Assembly: GCF_035207705.1 (NCBI RefSeq)
Contig: NZ_CP128187.1
Coordinates: 4,526,001-4,590,000, forward strand
Reading direction: 5' to 3'
DNA length: 64,000 nt
DNA from: Maribacter sp. BPC-D8
GTDB lineage: Bacteria; Bacteroidota; Bacteroidia; Flavobacteriales; Flavobacteriaceae
In this document: in pieces, positions 57,044 to 64,000 of the stretch
How positions within the stretch are numbered: the stretch's first letter is position 1
Layout: each line of letters opens with the position of its first letter
Program-made: the position numbers and the translations under genes
The notes under the pieces: model-generated
Databases searched by the model: none
What the model was told of the DNA's origin: nothing
The model's input: only the letters and a program-made list of their open reading frames with translations

Positions 57044-58735
57044 CTATTTTAAAATTTCTACCAAAAGAACATCGTCCTCTTTGTAGATTTTAGCCAATTG
57101 TTGCTTCGTAATCCCTTTAATGCCTTTATCCCAAGCTTTGTTACTTAAGTCAGATTTAGTTTTAAGGGCGTCAAGCTCCATTTTCTTTTCCGCCTTAAGA
57201 ATATCGAAAATTACCTTTTCGTTTTCAGACAGTTGTAAAGGTTTCTTCTCAGGTCTCATCTGTGGGAAGAACAATACTTCTTGTATCGACGCATTGTTGG
57301 TCATCAACATCACCAAACGGTCAATACCAATACCAATACCAGAAGTTGGGGGCATACCATATTCAAGAGCTCTAAGAAAATCTTGATCAATGAACATAGC
57401 CTCATCATCTCCCTTTTCAGAAAGCTTCAATTGATCTTCAAAACGCTCTCTTTGATCAATAGGGTCATTAAGCTCAGAGTAAGCGTTAGCCAACTCTTTA
57501 CCGTTTACCATAAGCTCAAAACGCTCTGTCAATGCAGGGTTGTCGCGGTGTTCTTTCGTAAGCGGACTCATTTCTTTTGGGTAGTCGGTAATAAATGTAG
57601 GTTGCACGTAGAAGTGCTCACATTTTTCACCGAATATTTCATCGATCAATTTACCGATGCCCATAGTTTCGTCAACTTCAAGACCTAATTTTTTGGCAGT
57701 TTCACGAAGTTCATCTTCTGGCATGCCAGCAACATCGTAGCCTGTATGTATTTTTATCGCTTCTAGAATAGGCACACGTGCATACGGAGCTTTAAATTCA
57801 ATTTCATGCTCACCAACCGTAATTTTTGTGGCACCATTAGAATCCATCGCAATTTTCTCCAATAGTTTCTCGGTGGTATCCATCATCCAGTTGTAATCTT
57901 TGTATGCAACATACAATTCCATTACGGTGAATTCTGGGTTATGGGTACGGTCCATTCCTTCGTTTCTAAAATCCTTAGAAAATTCATAGACACCATCAAA
58001 ACCACCAACTATTAACCTTTTAAGGTAAAGTTCGTTCGCGATTCTTAAGTATAAAGGAATATTTAATGCATTATGATGCGTTAAAAACGGACGTGCAGTT
58101 GCACCACCAGGTATAGGTTGTAAAATCGGAGTCTCTACTTCTAAATACCCGGCTGCATTATAAAATTCACGAATACTCGTGGTTATTTTAGTTCTTTTAA
58201 TGAAGGTTTCTTTCACCTTTGGGTTAACAACCAAATCAACATAACGTTGACGGTAACGTAGCTCAGGATCATTGAACTCATCATATATTTTACCCTCGGC
58301 ATCTTTTTTAGGTAATGGCAACGGTCTTAGAGATTTACTAAGCATGGTAAATTTCTTTACCATAATCGTTTTTTCACCTACCTGAGTGGTAAAAAGTTCA
58401 CCTTCGATACCAATGATATCACCAATATCAAGTAATTTCTTATAAACATCATTGTACAAGGTTTTGTCTTCACCAGTACAAATTTCATCTCTATTGAAAT
58501 AAACCTGAATACGACCGGTACTATCTTGTAGTTCGGCAAAAGATGCTTTCCCTTGAATACGACGCGACATAAGTCTACCGGCAACAATAACCTGTTTACC
58601 TTCTTCATAATTAGATTTGATACTTGCAGATGTAGCATCTACAGGATATAAAGCCGCTGGATAAGGATTAATACCTAGTGCTCTTAATTTCTCTAATTTT
58701 TCTCTTCTGATAAGCTCTTGCTCCGATAATTGCAT
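57044..58735 (-). CDS. lysS: Lysyl-tRNA synthetase, class II
   Basis: Charges tRNA-Lys. 563 aa: OB-fold anticodon-binding domain (about 50-160, VAGRLMSRRIQGKASFAELQD) and class II core with motif 2 (YEFSKDFRNEGMDRTHNPEFTV, written in parts) and motif 3 (GIGIGIDRLVM). About 60 residues longer than the E. coli enzyme because of a C-terminal extension (about 505-563) common in Bacteroidota. A good promoter lies just upstream. Confidence 0.97.
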   Translation of the reverse strand: MQLSEQELIRREKLEKLRALGINPYPAALYPVDATSASIKSNYEEGKQVIVAGRLMSRRIQGKASFAELQDSTGRIQVYFNRDEICTGEDKTLYNDVYKKLLDIGDIIGIEGELFTTQVGEKTIMVKKFTMLSKSLRPLPLPKKDAEGKIYDEFNDPELRYRQRYVDLVVNPKVKETFIKRTKITTSIREFYNAAGYLEVETPILQPIPGGATARPFLTHHNALNIPLYLRIANELYLKRLIVGGFDGVYEFSKDFRNEGMDRTHNPEFTVMELYVAYKDYNWMMDTTEKLLEKIAMDSNGATKITVGEHEIEFKAPYARVPILEAIKIHTGYDVAGMPEDELRETAKKLGLEVDETMGIGKLIDEIFGEKCEHFYVQPTFITDYPKEMSPLTKEHRDNPALTERFELMVNGKELANAYSELNDPIDQRERFEDQLKLSEKGDDEAMFIDQDFLRALEYGMPPTSGIGIGIDRLVMLMTNNASIQEVLFFPQMRPEKKPLQLSENEKVIFDILKAEKKMELDALKTKSDLSNKAWDKGIKGITKQQLAKIYKEDDVLLVEILK

Positions 58736-58755
58736 GCCTTCGTTTATTTAGCTGG

Positions 58756-58786
58756 CAAATATAATCGATATGTATTAATCTTTCAA
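58756..58786 (-). promoter_or_regulatory. Bacteroidota-type promoter of lysS
   Basis: On the minus strand TTG (58784-58786) and TATATTTG (58756-58763) are 20 bases apart. The -7 box lies 21 bases before the lysS ATG. The -33 part overlaps the end of the SGNH hydrolase gene. Confidence 0.75.
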
Positions 58787-59500
58787 TCTTGTAGACACTA
58801 AAGGATAGAGTCTTTCTACAAATTTTTCATAAGCAAGCCCAGAAGGATGCAATCCGTCATTGGCGACCAATTCCGGTTCGTCTAAACCTTTTAGCGTTAT
58901 ATCTGTAATATCGAGGAAAGTAACTCCCTTTTCTTTTGCAATAGACTTGGCGAAATTATTATACTTATCCAGTTGAAAAGAGATCAGTTCGTCTCCATTA
59001 CTTTGTCCATATGGTGTGTAGTAGTAATCAGGTATTGAAAGTATGATTACTTTGTTAGCATCATTACCAGCTAGATTAATTGTTTTGTTTAATAATTCGG
59101 TAAACTCAGTTTCGTATTGAGAAAAAGGTCTAGATTGAAACTGGTTGTTTACACCGATTAATAGCGTAACTAAATTATAATCTGCAGATTCGCGACCACC
59201 AACAGCTGAAATGAGCTGATCTGTTCGCCATCCGGTTTGTGCAATTACCGTTGTATTGACTTGAAGATTTTTATTTTCTTCAATTTTTGTACTCAGTTGA
59301 GCAGGAAAACTATCTTCAAAATCAACACTTTCCCCAACAGTATAACTATCGCCGAGCGCTAAATACGTAATAATTTCTTGATTATTTGGGTCGCCTACTA
59401 TTTGCTCAAATCTTATTTCTTCGGTCTGGCTGCATGAAGGTAGAGAGCTAAACAGAAAAACAATTAAGGTTAATTTATAAAGCATGTGAGCATATTTCAT
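58775..59500 (-). CDS. SGNH/GDSL hydrolase lipoprotein
   Basis: Esterase-like lipoprotein of 241 aa; lipobox SLPSC (Cys23). Block I GDSYTVGES with the nucleophile Ser52, block III-like LLIGVNNQF (Asn118), and block V NDGLHPSG with Asp215 and His218. Substrates of this family are acetyl esters, lipids or peptidoglycan-linked groups; none can be named here. Two ATG codons (residues 1 and 6) are possible starts. Eighty-eight bases separate it from the upstream thioredoxin-like gene. Confidence 0.9.
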   Translation of the reverse strand: MKYAHMLYKLTLIVFLFSSLPSCSQTEEIRFEQIVGDPNNQEIITYLALGDSYTVGESVDFEDSFPAQLSTKIEENKNLQVNTTVIAQTGWRTDQLISAVGGRESADYNLVTLLIGVNNQFQSRPFSQYETEFTELLNKTINLAGNDANKVIILSIPDYYYTPYGQSNGDELISFQLDKYNNFAKSIAKEKGVTFLDITDITLKGLDEPELVANDGLHPSGLAYEKFVERLYPLVSTRLKD

Positions 59501-59588
59501 AGTAATCTAAGGTAATAGCGGTTATAAAGGTTTTAAAAGTTACTATAAAATACGCTATTAACCACATGCTTTTGATTGATGAATAATA

Positions 59589-60152
59589 TCAGTCGAAATG
59601 TAATGAAGAAGCGTAATTGGGAATATATTCTTTTTGCGAAATAATTTTCAATATGTCACCTTCTAATGTTGTTATGGGTGTTTCAATAATTCTATTCACT
59701 TCTCTTCCGTTCTTGTAAAAAATAAATGTAGGAACCCTACGGATGTTTAATCCCCATTCTTCACCCTGCGGACTTTTCTTATACGATTTTTTTCGATGGT
59801 CAAGAGCAACTATTTTCAAGTTCTCCATTGGGTAATCTGCAGATTCTAGAATTTTAAGAAATCTAGGAACTTCGCGTTTGCTGTCACCACACCAAGTACC
59901 CATAAAAATCAAGATTTTGTAAGAAGCTAGTTGCTCTTTAAATACATCAATTTGAATTTGGTCACTCTCATAGTTTTCGAAATTAGGTTCGAACCATGTT
60001 TTGTAGGAGTTGGCTGAGAGTCCGCCAACAGTTATTTCTCCCAATAAAAAGGGTTGTTGATTGTCAATAATAATCTCTTGGTTGGTATTCTGAGAAAATG
60101 AGTTGAAGAAGAAGCTTAAGAGAAGTGTGGTCAATACAAATGATAATTTCAT
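59589..60152 (-). CDS. Exported thioredoxin-like protein with CGDS active site
   Basis: Protein of 187 aa with a signal peptide (about 1-20, ending SFSQ) and a thioredoxin fold (about 70-165). The active-site loop is GTWCGDSKREVP: Cys88 is kept, but the second cysteine is Ser91, so a normal dithiol cycle cannot occur. The cis-proline region (RRVPTFIFYKNGREV) is intact. It may act by a monothiol mechanism or as a binding protein in the periplasm. Confidence 0.88.
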   Translation of the reverse strand: MKLSFVLTTLLLSFFFNSFSQNTNQEIIIDNQQPFLLGEITVGGLSANSYKTWFEPNFENYESDQIQIDVFKEQLASYKILIFMGTWCGDSKREVPRFLKILESADYPMENLKIVALDHRKKSYKKSPQGEEWGLNIRRVPTFIFYKNGREVNRIIETPITTLEGDILKIISQKEYIPNYASSLHFD

Positions 60153-60258
60153 GATTTTCAGTTTTTATATTAGACCTGAAAATTCTAGAAATTACGAGAG
60201 TAAAATTGATTTCTTGGGGTGGAAATAGGTACTAGACCCTAGGTGGAAATTTAAAAGA

Positions 60259-61311
60259 TTATTGAAAACGTTGTTTTATTTCGTCTCTCGACGACACCTC
60301 TAATTTCTTGTAAACGTTGTTAATGTGGGTCTTTACAGTGCTTACACTGATAAACATGGCTGCTGCAATCTCTTTATTGGTTTTGTTTTCAAGAATTTGT
60401 TGAATAACGTTGTTTTCTTGCTCGGTTAGCTTTGCGAGAGAATCGCTTTGCAAGTTTCTTGAAGTGCTTCTTTGTTTCAAAACAAAGTATATATTGAGCG
60501 ATATAGAGAGTAGGAGTAAGGCTAGAAGTAACCATTTCCAAAAATCAGAATTTGATGAAGTGCTATCTTTTAATTGTTGGTCAATTGCTATTTCATTTAA
60601 ATACAAATCGGTAAAGGGCGCATTTGGGTATTTAGAAAGTAATCGCTCGCCAAGTTCATTATAATAGTTTGTCTTGCCAATATCTTTTAGGTAATAGCTG
60701 TAGGTATCATTTCTTTTATCTGATAAAAAGTTGAAAATATAGAGTTCGGCTAAAGGCTCATCTAAATTTTCTCCGAAATCTTGCAAGGTCGAGAACCACT
60801 TTTTAGAATTCAGCTTTCTATTCGCATCACTTCTAAATTCATTAAAATCGAAAGCCATTTCTTCTTTTAAAATATCTATATCTAAAAAGGTAGATGATTT
60901 ACTGTTTGTTGAGGTAATTTCACAGAGTTCTTCATTTGCAAAAGAAGTAGGGAAAGTAATGGTGTCGTTATTATTGGCAACAAAAAGTATGCTTTTGCTG
61001 AACTCGCAACTGCCAAAAAAGTGTTCAGAGTTTGAAGAAGCATCAGAACAATCATCTAAATGAATTCTGTAAATTCTATTGTCATCGTTAAGGTTATTCC
61101 CTTTGAAACTAAAATATCCTAATGTATCGGTAGTAGTTTTTTTAAGAATCTGTTCCATTGATATTCTACCAAACTTCCTGTAATCTTCAATGATAGATAG
61201 GTAAATGGTCTTTCCGCTTTGCTCATCTGCAATTTGACCTTCGAAACTATATTGAGATAAACCTTTAAAACAGGAGAAAAGAATAAGGATTAAAAATACT
61301 GTTCTGAACAT
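60259..61311 (-). CDS. Membrane-tethered LuxR-type transcriptional regulator
   Basis: Single-chain sensor-regulator of 350 aa. Signal peptide (about 1-19), a periplasmic region (about 20-255) starting with a carboxypeptidase-regulatory-like beta segment, one transmembrane helix (about 262-282) and a C-terminal LuxR HTH (about 290-350, LTEQENNVIQQILENKTNKEIA, in two parts, and ISVSTVKTHINNVYKKL). It could sense a periplasmic condition and bind DNA near the membrane. Target unknown; divergent from the YqaE gene, which is a natural candidate. Confidence 0.88.
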   Translation of the reverse strand: MFRTVFLILILFSCFKGLSQYSFEGQIADEQSGKTIYLSIIEDYRKFGRISMEQILKKTTTDTLGYFSFKGNNLNDDNRIYRIHLDDCSDASSNSEHFFGSCEFSKSILFVANNNDTITFPTSFANEELCEITSTNSKSSTFLDIDILKEEMAFDFNEFRSDANRKLNSKKWFSTLQDFGENLDEPLAELYIFNFLSDKRNDTYSYYLKDIGKTNYYNELGERLLSKYPNAPFTDLYLNEIAIDQQLKDSTSSNSDFWKWLLLALLLLSISLNIYFVLKQRSTSRNLQSDSLAKLTEQENNVIQQILENKTNKEIAAAMFISVSTVKTHINNVYKKLEVSSRDEIKQRFQ

Positions 61312-61407
61312 TGATTAGTTTGTGGATAATAAAATTAATAGATTTTGTAACAAAGCGTTTGCAATTACGACCTATAAGGTACATCAATCAATCAAAATAA
61401 TAATCAA

Positions 61408-61563
61408 ATGAGTTTAATTCGAGTATTGCTCGCCATCTTTTTTCCTCCTTTAGCAGTTTTAGGCAAAGGTTGTGGTTCTTTTGTAATTGTTCTACTTTTG
61501 ACTTTTTGCGGCTGGGTACCAGGTGTAATCGCTGCATTAGTTATATTGAATAACCCTAACTAG
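61408..61563 (+). CDS. YqaE/Pmp3-family small membrane protein (51 aa)
   Basis: Short gene below the usual size cut-off. The product is two hydrophobic helices with family marks: LLAIFFPPLAVLGKGCGS and FCGWVPGVIAALVI. Pmp3-type proteins adjust membrane potential and salt tolerance in yeast and plants; the bacterial role is less clear. The stop is 11 bases before the next ATG, so it is co-transcribed with the lipoprotein gene. It is divergent from the membrane-bound LuxR regulator. Confidence 0.92.
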   Translation: MSLIRVLLAIFFPPLAVLGKGCGSFVIVLLLTFCGWVPGVIAALVILNNPN

Positions 61564-61574
61564 AACCAAAATAC

Positions 61575-62312
61575 ATGAGACTTTTTAAAATTCTATCTGT
61601 TGTTATTATAACAGTACTTTTCGCTGCCTGTAATTTTACTGAAGAAATTTATTTCAATGAAGACGGGTCAGGTAAACTGAGCATTCTTTTCGACGGTAAT
61701 GAAATGATGCAAATGATACCAGAAACTGATTCTACAGAATTAGATAAAGCAATAGATTCTACTTTAGTCTTTAAAGACTTACTAAGAGAAAAAAAGGATA
61801 GTATAGCGCAGTTATCGCCAGAAGAGCAAGCTAAGCTAAAAAGATTAGAGCCTTTTAGTTTACGTATGATAGTTGATCCTGAAGGCGGAGTCATGAATTT
61901 TAATATGTTTACAGACTTCAAAAAAGTGTCTGAGGTAAATGATGCCTTTAATGCTTTTCAAAATGCTAGTGCTATAGGTCCTGTTGCAGGCGGTAAATCA
62001 ATGCCAGCTGGTGCAACAGAAGAGACTACTACGGTTAATTACAGTTTTGAAAAGAACACATTTAAACGTGAAACAGTAATCTTAGATCAAGAATTATTTG
62101 AAAAAAGTTTAGACAGTTTGGCTAGTGCAGAAATGTTTCTATCTAGTTCTACATATACTTTTAAGTATCATTTTCCAAGACGTGTAAAGTCTACCAACAT
62201 TGAAGAAGCAACTTTTTCTATGGATGGAAAAACTATGGTACATGAGGTAAATTTCTTAGAGATGATGAAAGATCCAGAATCTATGGTCATCGAAGTAGAA
62301 TTAGAAAAATAG
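61575..62312 (+). CDS. Hypothetical lipoprotein
   Basis: Lipoprotein of 245 aa with lipobox LFAAC (Cys19), followed by TEEIYFNEDGSGKLSILFDGNE, beta-strand-rich and reminiscent of LppM-like domains, a helical charged middle and a second beta-rich part (about 150-245). Family not named with confidence. It is in one operon with the YqaE gene upstream; lipB follows 26 bases later on the same strand. Confidence 0.8.
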   Translation: MRLFKILSVVIITVLFAACNFTEEIYFNEDGSGKLSILFDGNEMMQMIPETDSTELDKAIDSTLVFKDLLREKKDSIAQLSPEEQAKLKRLEPFSLRMIVDPEGGVMNFNMFTDFKKVSEVNDAFNAFQNASAIGPVAGGKSMPAGATEETTTVNYSFEKNTFKRETVILDQELFEKSLDSLASAEMFLSSSTYTFKYHFPRRVKSTNIEEATFSMDGKTMVHEVNFLEMMKDPESMVIEVELEK

Positions 62313-62338
62313 GATATTCCTTTTCATATCTTTGTAAG

Positions 62339-63040
62339 ATGAATAAGAAGGTGCACGTACAAGATTTAGGTCTGAAGGATTATAAGGAGACTTGGGACTA
62401 CCAAGAGCAGTTATTTAAAGATACCATTGACCTTAAAATACGAAATAGAAGAGAAGAATTGAGTTTAGAGACTCCGAATCATTTTCTTTTTGTTGAACAC
62501 CCTCATGTGTATACACTTGGTAAAAGTGGAGACATTTCTAATCTCTTAGTTGATGAAAAAGTCTTAGCTGACAAAGGAGCTACTTTTTATAAAATAAATA
62601 GAGGAGGAGATATCACTTATCACGGTCCGGGTCAAATAGTGGGTTACCCTATCTTAGATTTAGATAACTTCTTTACAGATATTCATAAATACCTTCGTTT
62701 TTTAGAAGAAATGGTCATCTTGACCTTAGCTGAATACGGAATAAAATCTGAACGATCTCCAGGGGAAACCGGAGTATGGTTAGATGTCGGTACCCCGTTT
62801 GCACGTAAAATATGCGCAATGGGAGTAAGAGCCAGTAGATGGGTAACCATGCATGGCTTTGCATTAAATGTCAATGCCGATTTAGGATATTTTGATATGA
62901 TGATCCCATGCGGAATTAAAGGGAAATCCGTGACTTCTTTAAATGTAGAATTAGGAAAAAAAGAGGTTGATTTAAATGAGGTAAAACAAAAACTATTGAA
63001 ACATTTTCAAGTGCTTTTTGAAGCGGAAGTGATTATTTAG
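62339..63040 (+). CDS. lipB: Octanoyltransferase LipB
   Basis: Moves the octanoyl group from acyl carrier protein to lipoyl domains, the first step of lipoate synthesis. 233 aa. Landmarks: FLFVEHPHVYTLGKSG, NRGGDITYHGPGQIVGYPI and the catalytic MIPCGIKGKSVTSL segment holding the thioester cysteine and lysine. ATG at 62339 starts 26 bases after the lipoprotein gene. Confidence 0.97.
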   Translation: MNKKVHVQDLGLKDYKETWDYQEQLFKDTIDLKIRNRREELSLETPNHFLFVEHPHVYTLGKSGDISNLLVDEKVLADKGATFYKINRGGDITYHGPGQIVGYPILDLDNFFTDIHKYLRFLEEMVILTLAEYGIKSERSPGETGVWLDVGTPFARKICAMGVRASRWVTMHGFALNVNADLGYFDMMIPCGIKGKSVTSLNVELGKKEVDLNEVKQKLLKHFQVLFEAEVII

Positions 63041-63111
63041 CATAGGTGGGTTGTTTTTTAATGGTTAATTTTTTTTGTATTTGCTCATTGTTTAATTAGG
63101 ATTTTTAAATC

Positions 63112-63999
63112 TTAATTAAAACAATTAGAATTCCAATAGACTTGTTCGATATCACATGATGGTTGACGTAGAGATTCTTCTCTTGTTGATGTTGGAAAAA
63201 TATTATTGGAAATCCATGCTCCAAATTGTGGATGCCCTCTTAATAGAATAGATTCATCTCTATTGTCTAAAAAAGTGTTGTGATGAATAACAATTGTAGA
63301 TCCACCAACATTGCTTGATGAAGCACAATTTTTTTCATCTCTGCCGTGCATGTCAAAACTTCTGGAAAAATTATCTGTGGAGTTTCTTAAATCTAAATTA
63401 TATCTAGCTTCATACTTTTGACCTAGATGTCCTGTTCCAGATATATCGTGTCTATTGTCCTTGAATAGATTTGCTTCAATTAAAACCTCAGATTCGCCAT
63501 TTAATAAAACTCCATAACCTAATCTTATTCCTTGTGAATTATGAATGTAATTATGGTGAACATATCCATTTTTACTGTTTACGTAGGCAATGGCTGCGTG
63601 AGAGAAGTTTTCTATTTCCATATTTTCTATTTCTACACAATTACTATTATTTATTAAAATTGCCATAGACCTAATTGATGGGTCTATTTTATTTGGATGT
63701 GGACCGCTAATTCTTATACCTGTGAATTGAACTAGATTGGAGGAAATTTTAAATATGCTAGTTTTTGAATTAGCAATTTTTTGGTTTCCTAGATATTGGT
63801 TTTTGTCAATGATTAACGCTCCGTTTGAGTTATTTATTCCTCTGCCGCTCATTATAATGATACTGTTATTGACTTTTATTGTAGGTAGGTTAGTTAAATC
63901 AAAAATTGATTCGTCGTCCAAATAAATTATATCTCCATCTTGCGCATTTTTTATTGCAGAAATTAATTCGTTGGTGTTGTATACTTTGTTAGATATACA
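63112..63999 (-). CDS. Right-handed parallel beta-helix protein, 5' end outside window
   Basis: Carbohydrate-active or carbohydrate-binding beta-helix protein. The frame is open to the window edge (about 295 residues seen), and the ORF has no convincing internal start. The first residues visible, NTNELISAIKNAQDGDIIYL, are the usual N-terminal cap of pectate-lyase-like helices. Coils follow with asparagine ladders such as ENMEIENFSHAAIAYVNSKN and HHNYIHNSQGIRLG. SGTGHLGQKYEARYN resembles the active-side loop of uncharacterised members. The catalytic residues of a known lyase family could not be placed. A hairpin-rich AT stretch lies at its end, between it and convergent lipB. Confidence 0.85.
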   Translation of the reverse strand, partial: CISNKVYNTNELISAIKNAQDGDIIYLDDESIFDLTNLPTIKVNNSIIIMSGRGINNSNGALIIDKNQYLGNQKIANSKTSIFKISSNLVQFTGIRISGPHPNKIDPSIRSMAILINNSNCVEIENMEIENFSHAAIAYVNSKNGYVHHNYIHNSQGIRLGYGVLLNGESEVLIEANLFKDNRHDISGTGHLGQKYEARYNLDLRNSTDNFSRSFDMHGRDEKNCASSSNVGGSTIVIHHNTFLDNRDESILLRGHPQFGAWISNNIFPTSTREESLRQPSCDIEQVYWNSNCFN

Positions 64000-64000
64000 A

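Noticed and set aside
63091..63120. Terminator for the beta-helix gene
   Set aside because: The AT-rich hairpin overlaps the last codons and stop, and no T-run follows on the minus strand; too weak to call.

Overview
The window looks like a piece of a marine flavobacterial chromosome (Bacteroidota, Flavobacteriaceae, of the Zobellia/Maribacter/Cellulophaga kind). The support is an AT-rich genome, a SusD lipoprotein gene, a type IX secretion (type B) C-terminal domain, TAnnTTTG-type promoters, few visible Shine-Dalgarno sequences, and many Bacteroidota-typical families (GSCFA, DUF4136, DUF4230, DUF5522, DUF2194). The genus is inference.

Region 1 (1-19671) is a polysaccharide utilization locus read left to right. 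It holds the 3' part of a susD gene closed by a terminator, then two tightly packed blocks. Block one (1664-10923) is sulfatase, DgoT-like MFS transporter, galactonate-dehydratase-like enolase-superfamily enzyme, sulfatase, sugar-porter MFS transporter and a cytoplasmic GH127 enzyme. Block two (11053-19671) is a lipoprotein GH127 paralogue, a GH16 endo-enzyme, an FG-GAP/ASPIC propeller protein and two more sulfatases. Sulfatases, GH16, GH127 and a galactonate-type dehydratase together best fit a sulfated galactan containing 3,6-anhydrogalactose, most likely a carrageenan-type polymer. GH16 would cut the chain, the exported sulfatases and lipoprotein GH127 would trim it, the transporters would import small sugars, and the cytoplasmic GH127 and dehydratase would finish inside.

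Region 2 (19672-22482) is a small AT-rich module on the minus strand: tyrosine recombinase, two unknown proteins (one zinc-knuckle) and a perfect 38-bp palindrome touching a start codon. The integrase starts just beyond the 3' end of an initiator tRNA gene, the usual layout of a genomic island, so the PUL may be island cargo.

Region 3 (22567-47500) is mostly core chromosome: AGCS symporter, era, a sugar acetyltransferase, der, a 204-bp tandem hairpin array, a LemA/TPM operon, MerR regulator, M23 peptidase, alaS, TPR and GSCFA genes, an LRR protein secreted by T9SS, DUF4230, an aromatic amino acid hydroxylase with a divergent Lrp regulator, DUF4136, a 52-aa DUF5522 gene, a mini HExxH membrane protein, a PLP enzyme, glucosaminidase-LysM, hemL and DoxX.

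Region 4 (47657-64000) holds a 1309-aa lipoprotein that appears to join a polysaccharide-deacetylase-like DUF2194 part, helical repeats and a beta-barrel in one chain. It is followed by an LTXXQ-like protein, a metzincin, a DASS transporter, lysS, an SGNH hydrolase, a thioredoxin-like protein, a membrane-tethered LuxR regulator, a YqaE/Pmp3 peptide, a lipoprotein, lipB and a beta-helix protein cut by the window end. No rRNA, CRISPR array, recognisable defence system or insertion sequence was seen.
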